This document shows, piece by piece, positions 27,632 to 35,658 of a stretch of DNA of 64,000 nt. The first letter of the stretch is position 1; every line of letters starts with the position of its first letter. Position numbers and translations under genes: made by a program. Origin of the DNA: Bacillus manliponensis (GTDB taxonomy: Bacteria; Bacillota; Bacilli; Bacillales; Bacillaceae_G); the NCBI RefSeq assembly GCF_000712595.1, contig NZ_JOTN01000005.1:186001-250000 (forward strand), read 5' to 3'. A model generated the notes under the pieces. It was not told the origin of the DNA, made no database searches, and saw nothing but the letters and a program-made list of their open reading frames with translations.

Positions 27632-27633
27632 GG

Positions 27634-27670
27634 AATAGAAACGAAGCTCATATGCTTCGTTTCTATTTTT
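27634..27670 (+). terminator. terminator after NUDIX gene
   Basis: Perfect 14-bp arms (27634-27647, 27654-27667) followed by a long T-run. Confidence 0.9.
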
Positions 27671-27747
27671 TTTATAGCCTTTTTTTCAATGAAATTTTTG
27701 GTTATCCTTTTTCATCTGTGTAAGTACCAATAACATCGAATCTTTGT

Positions 27748-27905
27748 TTTATCCCGCATTAACGGGCTGTAAGACTCTCACCTCAAAACTTAAGGGTAGC
27801 GAAGAAGTCTAGGTGGGAGATTAATAGTCCGTAAAAGCCCGATTGGTTCAACTAACACTCAGTGGGGGATGGAGAAAACCACCACTGAGTGAAGTTTCAC
27901 TTTAT
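27748..27905 (+). repeat. bcr1 repeat, full-length copy
   Basis: TTTAT at 27748-27752 and 27901-27905, 158 bp. Left stem has the G-U variant CTCTCACCT / AGGTGGGAG; right stem CACTCAGTGG / CCACTGAGTG. Its right end encodes the C-terminus of the next minus-strand gene. Confidence 0.92.
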
Positions 27906-28016
27906 CCCTCTTAGAATTGATTCGGCAGTTGTATGAAAGAGTTCTTTGTGCAAGGTGATTAAGTTTTCGAGTTGTTTTTCTTCTTGAGGAAGGTGCTTTA
28001 ATACGATATATTGCAT
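27897..28016 (-). CDS. 39-aa hypothetical protein ending in bcr1
   Basis: ATG at 28016 with a perfect AAAGGAGGAGTGA site, giving MQYIVLKHLPQEEKQLENLI...AESILRGIK. Predicted amphipathic helix, no membrane segment. The final IK and TGA are read from the right end of bcr1, exactly as in the oxidoreductase gene ending at 20903. The size and helical character recall small regulators, but no family is recognised. Confidence 0.55.
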   Translation of the reverse strand: MQYIVLKHLPQEEKQLENLITLHKELFHTTAESILRGIK

Positions 28017-28129
28017 TCGTCACTCCTCCTTTATATACATGTTTTCTCTTACCTCGGCATAGTATTATGATAGCTTGTATACAAAAGGTAGGGAAGTGTA
28101 GAGATGAGTAAAGGAGATAAGGAGGACAG

Positions 28130-28720
28130 ATGTTAGCGAATATAGTTGAGCAGTTGCTGCATTTTTTTGCGAGTTTAGGTTATTTTGGGATTGCATTAGG
28201 GCTTATGATTGAGGTAATTCCAAGCGAAATTGTATTATCTTATGCAGGGTATTTGGTGATGCAAGGAGAAATCAATTTTACGCAAGCGGTCATTGCTGGT
28301 ACGATAGGTGGCACATTGGCACAAGTATTTTTATATTGGCTCGGGTATTACGGTGGTCGTCCAATTATTGAAAAGTACGGTAAATATTTATTGGTTCAAA
28401 AGAAGCATTTAGATGTTGCGGAGGAGTGGTTTCATAAGTACGGTACAGGTGTTATTTTCTTCGCACGGTTTATACCGGTCGTACGCCATGCAATTTCGAT
28501 ACCAGCCGGATTAGCTCAAATGTCGTTAACTCGCTTTACGGTGTATACTGTATTAGCAATTATTCCGTGGTCTATCTTTTTTATTTATTTAGGAGAACAA
28601 TTGGGTGGGAATTGGCGACATATTAAAGCGTATGCGGCCGACTATACACATTATTTTATAATTGGAGCGGTCATACTTGGTTCATTATATATGGGAATAA
28701 AGTTTCTGCAAAAAAAGTAA
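28130..28720 (+). CDS. DedA/VTT-family membrane protein
   Basis: A 196-residue polytopic protein of the DedA (SNARE-associated, VTT) family, relatives of which act in undecaprenyl-phosphate or phospholipid flipping and membrane homeostasis. Characteristic segments: IPSEIVLSYAGYLV near the first re-entrant loop, GGTLAQVFLYWLGYYGGRP, and FFARFIPVVRHAISIPAGLAQMSLTRF. Ribosome site AAGGAGGACAG. Substrate of this paralog not predictable. Confidence 0.92.
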   Translation: MLANIVEQLLHFFASLGYFGIALGLMIEVIPSEIVLSYAGYLVMQGEINFTQAVIAGTIGGTLAQVFLYWLGYYGGRPIIEKYGKYLLVQKKHLDVAEEWFHKYGTGVIFFARFIPVVRHAISIPAGLAQMSLTRFTVYTVLAIIPWSIFFIYLGEQLGGNWRHIKAYAADYTHYFIIGAVILGSLYMGIKFLQKK

Positions 28721-28728
28721 TTATCAAG

Positions 28729-28753
28729 AGTCAATGTTTGGCATTGGCTTTTT
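28729..28753 (+). terminator. terminator after dedA-like gene
   Basis: AGTCAATG / CATTGGCT stem with one wobble, then TTTTT. Confidence 0.65.
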
Positions 28754-28819
28754 CTATAGCAGTTCTAAAATAGAGAGGTTGTCTATATAGTGTAGTAAAA
28801 TGGATAGAGGAGGTACGGG

Positions 28820-30199
28820 ATGAAAGGATCACAGTTTTTACGTGGAACGTTATTTTTAACGATGGGAACAATGATTTCAAAAATGCTTGGCTTTTTATAT
28901 GTCATCCCGTTCACCGCGATGGTTGGGACGAGCGGGTATGTACTGTATACATATGCTTATCGTCCTTATACCATTATGTTAAGCATTGCGACAATGGGAT
29001 TACCGTTAGCTGTATCAAAAATGGTTTCGAAATATAATGAACTGAATGATTATCATACGGTAAAACGTGTTTTAAAAAGCGGTCTCATTTTTATGATTTT
29101 TATGGGAGTGCTTTCGTTTCTTTTATTATATTCTTTAGCACCGCAACTTGCAAAACTAGTTATTGATGGTAGTGACTCTACAGGAAATAGTATTACAGCT
29201 GTTACACACAATATTCAAATTGTTAGTTTTGCTTTATTAATTGTACCATGTATGAGTTTATTAAGGGGGTTCTTTCAAGGGTTTCAATCGATGGGGCCTT
29301 CTGCTTCTAGTGTTGTTATCGAACAGTTTTTCCGTGTAATCACGATTTTGATTGGAAGTTTTGTTGTTCTTCATATATACAAAGGTCCTATTTCATTGGC
29401 GGTTGGTGTTTCGACGTTTGGGGCATTTGTTGGAGCGGTAGCTGGCTTATCTATTCTTACGGGCTATTATATAAAGCGTAGAAAACATTTGAAGAAAAAA
29501 GAAGAGCAGAGTATACCGCAAACGACGAAATCTTTTTTTTCTTTATATAAAGAGCTATTTACATACTCAATTCCATTTGTGATTGTTGGGCTTGCTGTTC
29601 CTTTGTATCAGACAATGGATACGTTTACGATTAATAAGTTGCTAATTGGAATGGGATATTTACAAAAGGAAGCAGAAACAATCAATGCAGTAATCGGACT
29701 TGTACAGATGGTTGTCTTAATACCGGTGTCTGTTGCAACTGCTTTTAGTATGTCCCTTGTTCCTGAAATGACCAAAGCATATACTGCACGTAATCACGCC
29801 TTATTATATAAACATTTTACGAGAACGAATTTGCTTGTTGTATGTATTACAATTCCGGCAGCGCTTGGAATGATGTTGCTGGCAAAACCGGTTTATATAT
29901 TGTTGTTTGGAGCTGGAAATAATCCTGATCTTGGAAGCGCAATATTACAGTACTATGCGCCAGCGTGCATATTATTTTCTTTGTTTGCAGTGACAGCAGC
30001 GATGCTTCAAGGGATTAATCAGCAGCGGAAAACAGTTTTTGGATTGTTACTCGGTCTTATCTTAAAAATTGTTTTAAATATTGTCTTGTTACCATACTTT
30101 GATTATATTAGTTTTATTATTTCGACATATGTTGGTTATACTGTTTCTGTTTTCTTTAACTTGTGGATGCTTTCTAAATATGTTATAAAAACAACATAA
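28820..30199 (+). CDS. MOP-superfamily flippase, SpoVB/YtgP type, possibly short
   Basis: A 459-residue polytopic protein of the polysaccharide/lipid II flippase group (SpoVB, YtgP/Amj-like neighbours). Typical are the N-terminal GTLFLTMGTMISKMLGFLYVIPF, LRGFFQGFQSMGPSASSVVIEQFFRV and MLQGINQQRKTVFGLLLGLILKIVLN. About 12 helices are predicted. SpoVB/YtgP proteins usually have about 520-550 residues and 14 helices; here the frame stops soon after VFFNLWMLSKYVIKTT. No continuing homologous frame was seen downstream, so it is either a naturally short paralog or truncated. Ribosome site GGAGGTACGGG. Confidence 0.82.
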   Translation: MKGSQFLRGTLFLTMGTMISKMLGFLYVIPFTAMVGTSGYVLYTYAYRPYTIMLSIATMGLPLAVSKMVSKYNELNDYHTVKRVLKSGLIFMIFMGVLSFLLLYSLAPQLAKLVIDGSDSTGNSITAVTHNIQIVSFALLIVPCMSLLRGFFQGFQSMGPSASSVVIEQFFRVITILIGSFVVLHIYKGPISLAVGVSTFGAFVGAVAGLSILTGYYIKRRKHLKKKEEQSIPQTTKSFFSLYKELFTYSIPFVIVGLAVPLYQTMDTFTINKLLIGMGYLQKEAETINAVIGLVQMVVLIPVSVATAFSMSLVPEMTKAYTARNHALLYKHFTRTNLLVVCITIPAALGMMLLAKPVYILLFGAGNNPDLGSAILQYYAPACILFSLFAVTAAMLQGINQQRKTVFGLLLGLILKIVLNIVLLPYFDYISFIISTYVGYTVSVFFNLWMLSKYVIKTT

Positions 30200-30243
30200 G
30201 GTACGATAGAACGGTTATAATTCGTAGTGTTTCACTTACTTAG

Positions 30244-30272
30244 AAAAGACAGGGTGAATTCTGTCTTTTTTT
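30244..30272 (+). terminator. terminator after flippase
   Basis: AAAAGACAG / CTGTCTTTT (30244-30252, 30261-30269), loop of eight, then T. Confidence 0.8.
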
Positions 30273-30428
30273 CTCGTTTTAAGGAATTTATATAAAAAAG
30301 CGTTTTCGAAATAATTTACTATTGAAATCTTAACATTTGTTTTTTATGCTGAAAATGGTGGTTTATTAAAAAGTCATTATATAACAGCGAGATTAATTCT
30401 TACATGTAAAAAGAATCGGGGTGATAGT

Positions 30429-31370
30429 ATGTTAAATATTTATTTAACAGACCGAAACGGAAAACTACAAGAAATCGAAGAGATTGCAAAAGGCTGTTGG
30501 ATTAATGTACTTCATCCAACTGAGGAAGAAATCCAGTTTCTTGTGCAGACGTTAAATGTAGATTTGGATTTTATTAAAGACCCTCTTGATGATGAAGAAC
30601 GTTCCCGTATTGAAAAGGAAGATGACAATGCCTTAATTATCGTCGATATTCCAACAGTGAGGCACGATGAAGAAGGAAACTCGATATATGATACGATTCC
30701 AATTGGTATGATTGTAACACCAGATTGTTTTGTTACAATTTGCTTGGAAGAAAATCCGATTTTTGAAAGATTTATTAATCAGCGTATTAAAGAGTTTTAT
30801 ACGTTTAAAAAGACACGCTTTGCACTGCAGCTTTTATATACAATTTCTACTTACTATTTACGTTATTTAAAACAGATTAATCGAAAAACGACAGACCTTG
30901 AGCAAGAACTGAATAAATCGATGAAAAACAAAGAGATTTTTACGTTATTAGCTCTTGAGAAAAGTTTAGTGTATTTTACAACATCTCTAAAAGCCAATAA
31001 AATTGTAATTCAGAAACTAATGCGCAATAATACGTTCTTAAAAATGTATGAAGATGATCAAGATTTATTAGAAGATGTGTTAATTGAAAATAAGCAGGCT
31101 ATTGAAATGTCAGAAATCTATAGTAACATTTTAAGTGGTATGATGAATACGTTTAGTTCGGTTATTTCAAATAACTTAAATAGTGTTATGAAACTGTTAA
31201 CTTCAATTACAATTATTTTATCATTACCAACGATGGTCTCAAGTTTCTTTGGAATGAACGTTACTATTCCTCTTGGTGAAAATCCCCATGGATTTTTTAT
31301 TGTGATGATTATATGTGCGACGTTAGCATCGACATTAGCATTTATTTTTTGGAAGAAGCGTTATTTTTAA
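30429..31370 (+). CDS. corA: CorA-family magnesium/divalent cation channel
   Basis: A 313-residue CorA-type transporter: large cytosolic N-terminal funnel domain (1-250), then two C-terminal helices with the selectivity motif GMN at 275-277 (SSFFGMNVTIPLGENPHG) and a basic C-terminus (WKKRYF). The pore loop after GMN is slightly different from the usual YGMNF, as in several Bacillus paralogs. The 229-bp leader region shows no recognisable M-box. Ribosome site CGGGGTGATAGT. Confidence 0.92.
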   Translation: MLNIYLTDRNGKLQEIEEIAKGCWINVLHPTEEEIQFLVQTLNVDLDFIKDPLDDEERSRIEKEDDNALIIVDIPTVRHDEEGNSIYDTIPIGMIVTPDCFVTICLEENPIFERFINQRIKEFYTFKKTRFALQLLYTISTYYLRYLKQINRKTTDLEQELNKSMKNKEIFTLLALEKSLVYFTTSLKANKIVIQKLMRNNTFLKMYEDDQDLLEDVLIENKQAIEMSEIYSNILSGMMNTFSSVISNNLNSVMKLLTSITIILSLPTMVSSFFGMNVTIPLGENPHGFFIVMIICATLASTLAFIFWKKRYF

Positions 31371-31429
31371 TATATACGAGGGCTGTTCTAAATGGAATTT
31401 TACTTTTTAGGCCAGTTTTGATCAACATA

Positions 31430-31463
31430 AAAAGCGGGAGCCTCACATGAGGCTCCCGCTTTT
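31430..31463. terminator. bidirectional terminator corA / yjcZ-like
   Basis: Perfect 16-bp GC-rich arms (31430-31445, 31448-31463) with a 2-base gap, flanked by A on the left and T on the right. Confidence 0.92.
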
Positions 31464-31496
31464 ATAGTTTTTCGTTTGCCTACAGTTGATGATCAG

Positions 31497-31589
31497 TTAG
31501 CAAAAACAAGCAGCACCAACGATCACTAAGAGGATAAATAATACGACAAGTAAGGCAAACCCATTGTTACATCCAAACCCATAGCCCAT
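31497..31589 (-). CDS. YjcZ-family sporulation micropeptide (30 aa)
   Basis: MGYGFGCNNGFALLVVLFIL followed by LVIVGAACFC. Same design as the 38-residue peptide at 1346: Gly/Tyr start, one helix and terminal Cys. ATG 31589 with AGGAGGAAAAAGAA. A typical sporulation-associated micropeptide of Bacillus; molecular function unknown. Confidence 0.87.
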   Translation of the reverse strand: MGYGFGCNNGFALLVVLFILLVIVGAACFC

Positions 31590-31712
31590 TTCTTTTTCCT
31601 CCTTTTTCTAGTTTCATAATACACTATGCAACTCGGACATCATTTGATAAGGGTATATATCATGAGTGGAGAATTTTTGTATGCGCATGCTGAAAATGGG
31701 AAATCTATAATG

Positions 31713-31784
31713 ATAAAGTAAAACTTTAATTATTGGGATGTTTTTCGCCTTCAGTGATGATAAGACAATAAGTAACGAGATAAA
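31713..31784 (-). repeat. candidate degenerate bcr1 (72 bp), inverted
   Basis: ATAAAGTAAAACTTTAATTA at the left and CGAGATAAA at the right match the two ends of inverted bcr1 copies (compare 50139-50197). The interior GGGATGTTTTTCGCC resembles the GGGGGTTTTCTCC block. It contains the first ATG of the cardiolipin synthase frame. Confidence 0.45.
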
Positions 31785-32913
31785 ATTAGATGTAGAAGTG
31801 GAGAGAATGCAGGTGAGGGAATATACAATCTCACAAGTGCGATATGGGAATTTTCAGTTATATGTAGATGGGCATGAACTGTACGAGCAGTTATTCCATG
31901 ATATAAGACAAGCAAAGCAATTTGTTTATATTCACTTTTACATTGTAAGGAAAGATGAGATAAGTCGGCAGTTTTTACAGTTGTTACAAGAGAAAGCCTT
32001 AGAAGGGGTAACGGTAAAGTTATCAATAGATCGCCTTGGCGGATATAAAGTGAAGAAAAAATTTATTCAAGAACTAAAGAAGCATGGTGTGCAATTTACG
32101 TTCAGTAATACACCGCAGTTAAAGAACTTTTTCAAGACATTACATCATCGTAATCATCGCCGCATTGCAGTCATTGATGGGAAACTATGTTATATTGGCG
32201 GATTTAATATCGGGAAGGAATATTTAGGGAAAGATTCACATCTTGGTGTGTGGCGTGATTATCAAATGCGTATTGAAGGTGATGGAGCAGAAGATATGGA
32301 GGAGCAATTTGTGAAAGATTGGTATGCAGATACGAATGAAAAGCTCTCCTTACATCACATTTTTGTAGAAAAAGGAGCATCTGCTTATCGATACATATTT
32401 ACGGATGGGGTTGGTTTATGGGAGCAATATGATCAATTGTTTGCACAGGCGAAGCAGTCGATTGTAATTGCTACTCCGTATTTTATTCCAAGCAAAGAAA
32501 TGATGAACCGGATACAATTTGCAGTGCAAAAGGGAATACAGGTGAAAATTCTGATTCCCAAAAAAAGTGATGTCCTCCTTTTCAAGCAAGCAGCTTATCC
32601 GTATTTACAGCAACTACTTGAGTTTGGTGCGGAAATATATCGGTATGAAGGTGGTTTCTTTCATGGAAAAGTAATGCTCATTGATAATGATATTGTGATA
32701 ACGGGGACGACCAATTTTGATAATCGGAGCTTTTACTTAAATGCAGAATCAAATTGCTTTATTTATGATAAGCAAGTTGTACGTGATGTGCAGGAGAAGC
32801 TACAAGAAGACTTTGAAAAAGCAATAAAGCTTTCCGCACAAGATTTTGTAAACATTAGTAAATGGGATTGGGTTATAGCAAGAATTGCAAACGTTATTTC
32901 TTTCTATTTGTAA
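31738..32913 (+). CDS. cls: cardiolipin synthase-like phospholipase D protein
   Basis: Two PLD domains, as in bacterial cardiolipin synthases that condense two phosphatidylglycerols. Second HKD is canonical (FHGKVMLID, GTTNFDNRS). The first reads NHRRIAVIDG...GGFN, with Arg in place of the conserved Lys (about residue 142). The N-terminal membrane helix usual in Bacillus Cls proteins is absent. The first 15 codons lie in a probable bcr1 remnant, without a ribosome site; ATG 31807 (MQVREYTISQ) behind GTGGAGAG is an alternative start. 391 or 368 residues. Confidence 0.82.
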   Translation: MFFAFSDDKTISNEIKLDVEVERMQVREYTISQVRYGNFQLYVDGHELYEQLFHDIRQAKQFVYIHFYIVRKDEISRQFLQLLQEKALEGVTVKLSIDRLGGYKVKKKFIQELKKHGVQFTFSNTPQLKNFFKTLHHRNHRRIAVIDGKLCYIGGFNIGKEYLGKDSHLGVWRDYQMRIEGDGAEDMEEQFVKDWYADTNEKLSLHHIFVEKGASAYRYIFTDGVGLWEQYDQLFAQAKQSIVIATPYFIPSKEMMNRIQFAVQKGIQVKILIPKKSDVLLFKQAAYPYLQQLLEFGAEIYRYEGGFFHGKVMLIDNDIVITGTTNFDNRSFYLNAESNCFIYDKQVVRDVQEKLQEDFEKAIKLSAQDFVNISKWDWVIARIANVISFYL

Positions 32914-32942
32914 ACATATACATAAAGAAAGGAGGAGGATTT

Positions 32943-33392
32943 ATGAAGTGTATGGAAGAACTAATGAATTATAGTTATGAGATTATTCATGTGATTGGTG
33001 AATATATGAAAGAAATAGAAGAACAACAATTAAAGGAAATATTTCAAGAACATTTGCCGTATTTACTGCAAGCGTATAATGAACAAGTGAATTTTCAAGA
33101 AGGCGAGAATATACAACAAGTTGTTTCTGAATATCATATTGTTTCAGAATTTCCAAAAGCAGATAGATGTAGAAATGGGGATATAGAAATCGCTTTTGCT
33201 TATATTTCATATTTGAAGCGACTGGCTCTTGTGTATGCACAAGTCGCGGTAGAAGTCGCAAACCCAGAGTTTCGCTCTTTTTTAGAAAAGGGATTTTTGA
33301 AAATGAACAACTATGCATATCATGTATGGAAATACGCTGTGAAAAAAGAATATCGAATAGATTACATTCAAAATGATGAGAGGTATGCGTAA
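32943..33392 (+). CDS. helical hypothetical protein, possibly CotF-like
   Basis: ATG 32943 with a strong AAAGGAGGAGGATTT site, 29 bp after the cls-like gene, so probably co-transcribed. The 149-residue product is all-helical with a repeated layout (MNYSYEIIHVIGEYMKEIEE...FAYISYLKRLALVYAQVAVE...NNYAYHVWKYAVKKEY) that recalls spore coat protein F-like four-helix bundles. That link is only by appearance. Confidence 0.6.
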   Translation: MKCMEELMNYSYEIIHVIGEYMKEIEEQQLKEIFQEHLPYLLQAYNEQVNFQEGENIQQVVSEYHIVSEFPKADRCRNGDIEIAFAYISYLKRLALVYAQVAVEVANPEFRSFLEKGFLKMNNYAYHVWKYAVKKEYRIDYIQNDERYA

Positions 33393-33414
33393 GTAATGAG
33401 ACGCATACCTTTTT
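33381..33414 (+). terminator. terminator overlapping gene end
   Basis: Perfect 10-bp arms AGGTATGCGT / ACGCATACCT (33381-33390, 33401-33410), then TTTT. Confidence 0.85.
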
Positions 33415-33522
33415 ATATTTTAGTTATTAATTTACTTTAAATTTACAAATTTCTAATATTGACTTAAAAAAAGAGAGCTATTATAAACATGTACATATTC
33501 TATCAAAAAGGAGGATAAGCAA

Positions 33523-33696
33523 ATGAATAAATGGTTTAAATCTTTAGCTGTTATTGGACTTGCGAGCTCTTTGTTTATGGTAGGTTGTGGAAATGGTGAG
33601 GAAGAGCAAAAAGAAGAGGATACAATGCAACAAGAGGACACAGAAACAAACGATGAAGTAAAAGACGATAAGTCTTCTGAATCTGAAGAAAAATAA
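33523..33696 (+). CDS. small acidic lipoprotein (57 aa)
   Basis: ATG 33523 after AAAAAGGAGGATAAGCAA. Signal with lipobox FMVGC (Cys22), then a 36-residue tail almost entirely Glu, Asp, Lys, Gln, Thr and Ser. It would be a membrane-anchored polyacidic peptide on the cell surface. No homologous domain recognised. Own terminator at 33714. Confidence 0.75.
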   Translation: MNKWFKSLAVIGLASSLFMVGCGNGEEEQKEEDTMQQEDTETNDEVKDDKSSESEEK

Positions 33697-33713
33697 TTGT
33701 ATAGATGTCATAT

Positions 33714-33746
33714 AAAAAACTTCCCTGTTATTAGGGAAGTTTTTTT
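33714..33746. terminator. bidirectional terminator
   Basis: Perfect 12-bp arms (33714-33725, 33734-33745), loop of eight, A-run on the left and T-run on the right; shared with the convergent DUF456 gene. Confidence 0.9.
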
Positions 33747-33750
33747 ATAA

Positions 33751-34233
33751 TTAAAACATGATATAACATACAAAAATAATAATCATAATGATTTGTACAA
33801 TTGCTTTTGCGACTGTACTACTTAAAAAGCCGATAACAGTGGCTAATCCAATCATAAACGCTTCTTTTACATTCTTCTTTTGCATAAGCTCTGTAGCAAA
33901 TACAGAAAGGAATGGAATAATAATAAGTCCGAACGGAGGGAAGAAGAAGGATCCGATAATAATGGAGACCATTCCAATCCGTTCGCCCCATTTTGTACTG
34001 CCATACTTTTTCAAGAAATAACTGTTCGCAATAAAATCAGCGATGAAGATTAATGCTGTAAATAAAATTTGCATAATCCAAAAGAAGGTTGTTAATTCTC
34101 CATCGTTAATTCCAAAGTGATAAATTAGAAATCCTCCCCATAAACCGAGTATTCCAGGAATGACCGGGAATATAAAAGCAAGAAAGGATACGAGGAAGCA
34201 AGCGATAATACAAATTGTTAATAAAGTTGTCAC
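33751..34233 (-). CDS. DUF456 family membrane protein
   Basis: A 160-residue polytopic protein with the glycine-rich first helices (FIFPVIPGILGLWGGFLIYHFG) and FIADFIANSYFLKKYGSTKWGERIG typical of DUF456. Function unknown. Start GTG 34233 has AAAGGAGC six bases upstream; the longer frame (TTG 34257) would place this ribosome site inside the gene. Confidence 0.85.
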   Translation of the reverse strand: MTTLLTICIIACFLVSFLAFIFPVIPGILGLWGGFLIYHFGINDGELTTFFWIMQILFTALIFIADFIANSYFLKKYGSTKWGERIGMVSIIIGSFFFPPFGLIIIPFLSVFATELMQKKNVKEAFMIGLATVIGFLSSTVAKAIVQIIMIIIFVCYIMF

Positions 34234-34350
34234 AATATAGCTCCTTTTACTATTCAATTTCTTCTATTATATAAATAGATTCTCTATCTTTATGATAAAT
34301 GCATACGAAAATATTTGTCAAAGGGGAATCGATAATAGTAGCTTTCTTGC

Positions 34351-35238
34351 TCAACTATTTGTGGATTCTGTTTCCGATTGTAAACTTTTATAGTGAGTAC
34401 TTGTTGTGATAATAGTCTGCAGAACTGTGAAAAACATATAAGACAGATATAAAAATAACAATCCTATTGCAAGGAATGTAGGAGATGCTACACTGTATTG
34501 AACGATGAATTGTAATAAACCATCTACGTGAAAAATACATTCCATATAAAAAAAGGAAATGGTTATGTAAGCAAATAGAAAATTACGGTTTGCAAGAGAA
34601 TATGTGTATAGCGTACTTAATAAAAATAAGAAGTTGTTTATATGTTCTTTCTCCTTTTTATACAAAAAGGGGAGCCATTGTTTCATTGCTTGAATGATAA
34701 GGACAGTACATGTACTAATAACAATGATGAAGGAAGAGAAAAAAGGAAGTTTTACATGTGTTGCCAATGATATACACATTAATATAATGACGCATTGTAT
34801 AATAACGGTAGTAAGTGAATCAGGAAGCCAACATAATAACGTTGTGATATGCTTTTGCCTCGTCTTTGATAGTTGTAAAAACAACTTCCCGATGAGGAGG
34901 CTAATTGCTAGACCGAGTAAAATTGTGAGGAAAAATCGAAACATAGATAGAATATATAAGTACCATATGAAAGAGACTCCCAAAGGTGTCTTGTTTTCTG
35001 CATAAGTAGTTGTATTGTCATTTGATGTTTGTGTAGTGAGTAAAATGTTTTCGGTAGTCCAATCTACTTTCATGATAGAGATATGATTTATATTCCGTAA
35101 ATCATTTACCATGTTCATTAAGCTGTTCCAATAAGATAGTTCATTATCTCGTAACACAGAAGGTAGGGGGCTCAATATACAAATGATAATCAAAGTAATA
35201 AAAAAACGACGCACATGAAAATAGGATATTAACTGCAT
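34351..35238 (-). CDS. orphan membrane protein resembling OppB-type ABC permeases
   Basis: About 295 residues. One N-terminal helix, a long external segment (about 30-95, Asn/Thr-rich), then five to six helices. The spacing and the C-terminal FIVQYSVASPTFLAIGLLFLYLS resemble binding-protein-dependent peptide permeases, but the EAA loop is not clear and no partner genes are present. It may be a diverged or non-transport paralog. Start uncertain: ATG 35238 or GTG 35250, neither with a good ribosome site. A CodY-like box lies about 20 bp upstream. Confidence 0.5.
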   Translation of the reverse strand: MQLISYFHVRRFFITLIIICILSPLPSVLRDNELSYWNSLMNMVNDLRNINHISIMKVDWTTENILLTTQTSNDNTTTYAENKTPLGVSFIWYLYILSMFRFFLTILLGLAISLLIGKLFLQLSKTRQKHITTLLCWLPDSLTTVIIQCVIILMCISLATHVKLPFFSSFIIVISTCTVLIIQAMKQWLPFLYKKEKEHINNFLFLLSTLYTYSLANRNFLFAYITISFFYMECIFHVDGLLQFIVQYSVASPTFLAIGLLFLYLSYMFFTVLQTIITTSTHYKSLQSETESTNS

Positions 35239-35257
35239 AATAATCACCACATTTTTA

Positions 35258-35272
35258 AAAATTCAGAAAATT
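35258..35272 (-). promoter_or_regulatory. CodY-like box 1
   Basis: AAAATTCAGAAAATT matches 13 of 15 positions of the CodY consensus AATTTTCWGAAAATT. It lies about 20 bp before the permease-like gene and 370 bp before brnQ. Confidence 0.6.
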
Positions 35273-35478
35273 TATTTTAATTGTAACCGCTTGGTTAAAA
35301 AGTTACAATCTTTTTTGGAATGATATTTGTGCAGCGATAAGAAAAAGAATAGTATTTTCTAAAAATTTTTTATAAAAAATATGTTTTTATTTTTTGACTA
35401 GTGTGTTACTATATGTGTGAGAAGAACATAAGAAGTCAGACAAGATCTACTCCATAGCATATTAATTTGTTTGGTTTG

Positions 35479-35493
35479 AATATTCAGAAAAAT
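35479..35493 (+). promoter_or_regulatory. CodY-like box 2
   Basis: AATATTCAGAAAAAT matches 13 of 15 positions of the CodY consensus. It lies in the brnQ leader. BrnQ genes are known CodY targets, which supports function. Confidence 0.62.
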
Positions 35494-35586
35494 CAAAAAT
35501 AATTATATCAAGGAATTAAGTAGAATTTTAGAGGGGAAATTATGGAGAAGAAAAGCATCTAGTCATATCATAAGCAGAGAGGAGGA

Positions 35587-35658
35587 ATGCATAACAGCTT
35601 TTCAATAAATATAGAGAGAAAAGAGTTATGCGAAATGAAGTATGAAAGGAAAACTTAG
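35587..35658 (+). CDS. possible 23-aa upstream ORF overlapping brnQ
   Basis: ATG 35587 directly behind GAGAGGAGGA opens a 23-codon frame (MHNSFSINIERKELCEMKYE...) that ends at TAG 35656, 17 bases inside brnQ in another frame. brnQ itself has no visible Shine-Dalgarno, so coupled translation is possible. Not enriched in branched-chain codons. The 403-bp gap 35239-35641 otherwise holds only AT-rich DNA and the CodY boxes. Confidence 0.3.
   Translation: MHNSFSINIERKELCEMKYERKT

Noticed and set aside
30200-30428. M-box magnesium riboswitch before corA
   Set aside because: The leader is short and AT-rich with none of the conserved M-box helices recognisable.
33453-33641. Minus-strand frame of 62 codons
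   Set aside because: It is antisense to a well-supported lipoprotein gene with signal, lipobox and terminator.
35394-35416. Sigma-A promoter of brnQ at TTGACT
   Set aside because: No acceptable -10 lies 16-18 bp downstream; the nearest TATATG is only 10 bp away.
35239-35641. T-box riboswitch before brnQ
   Set aside because: No T-box sequence (AGGGTGGNACCGCG-like) and no terminator hairpin in the leader.
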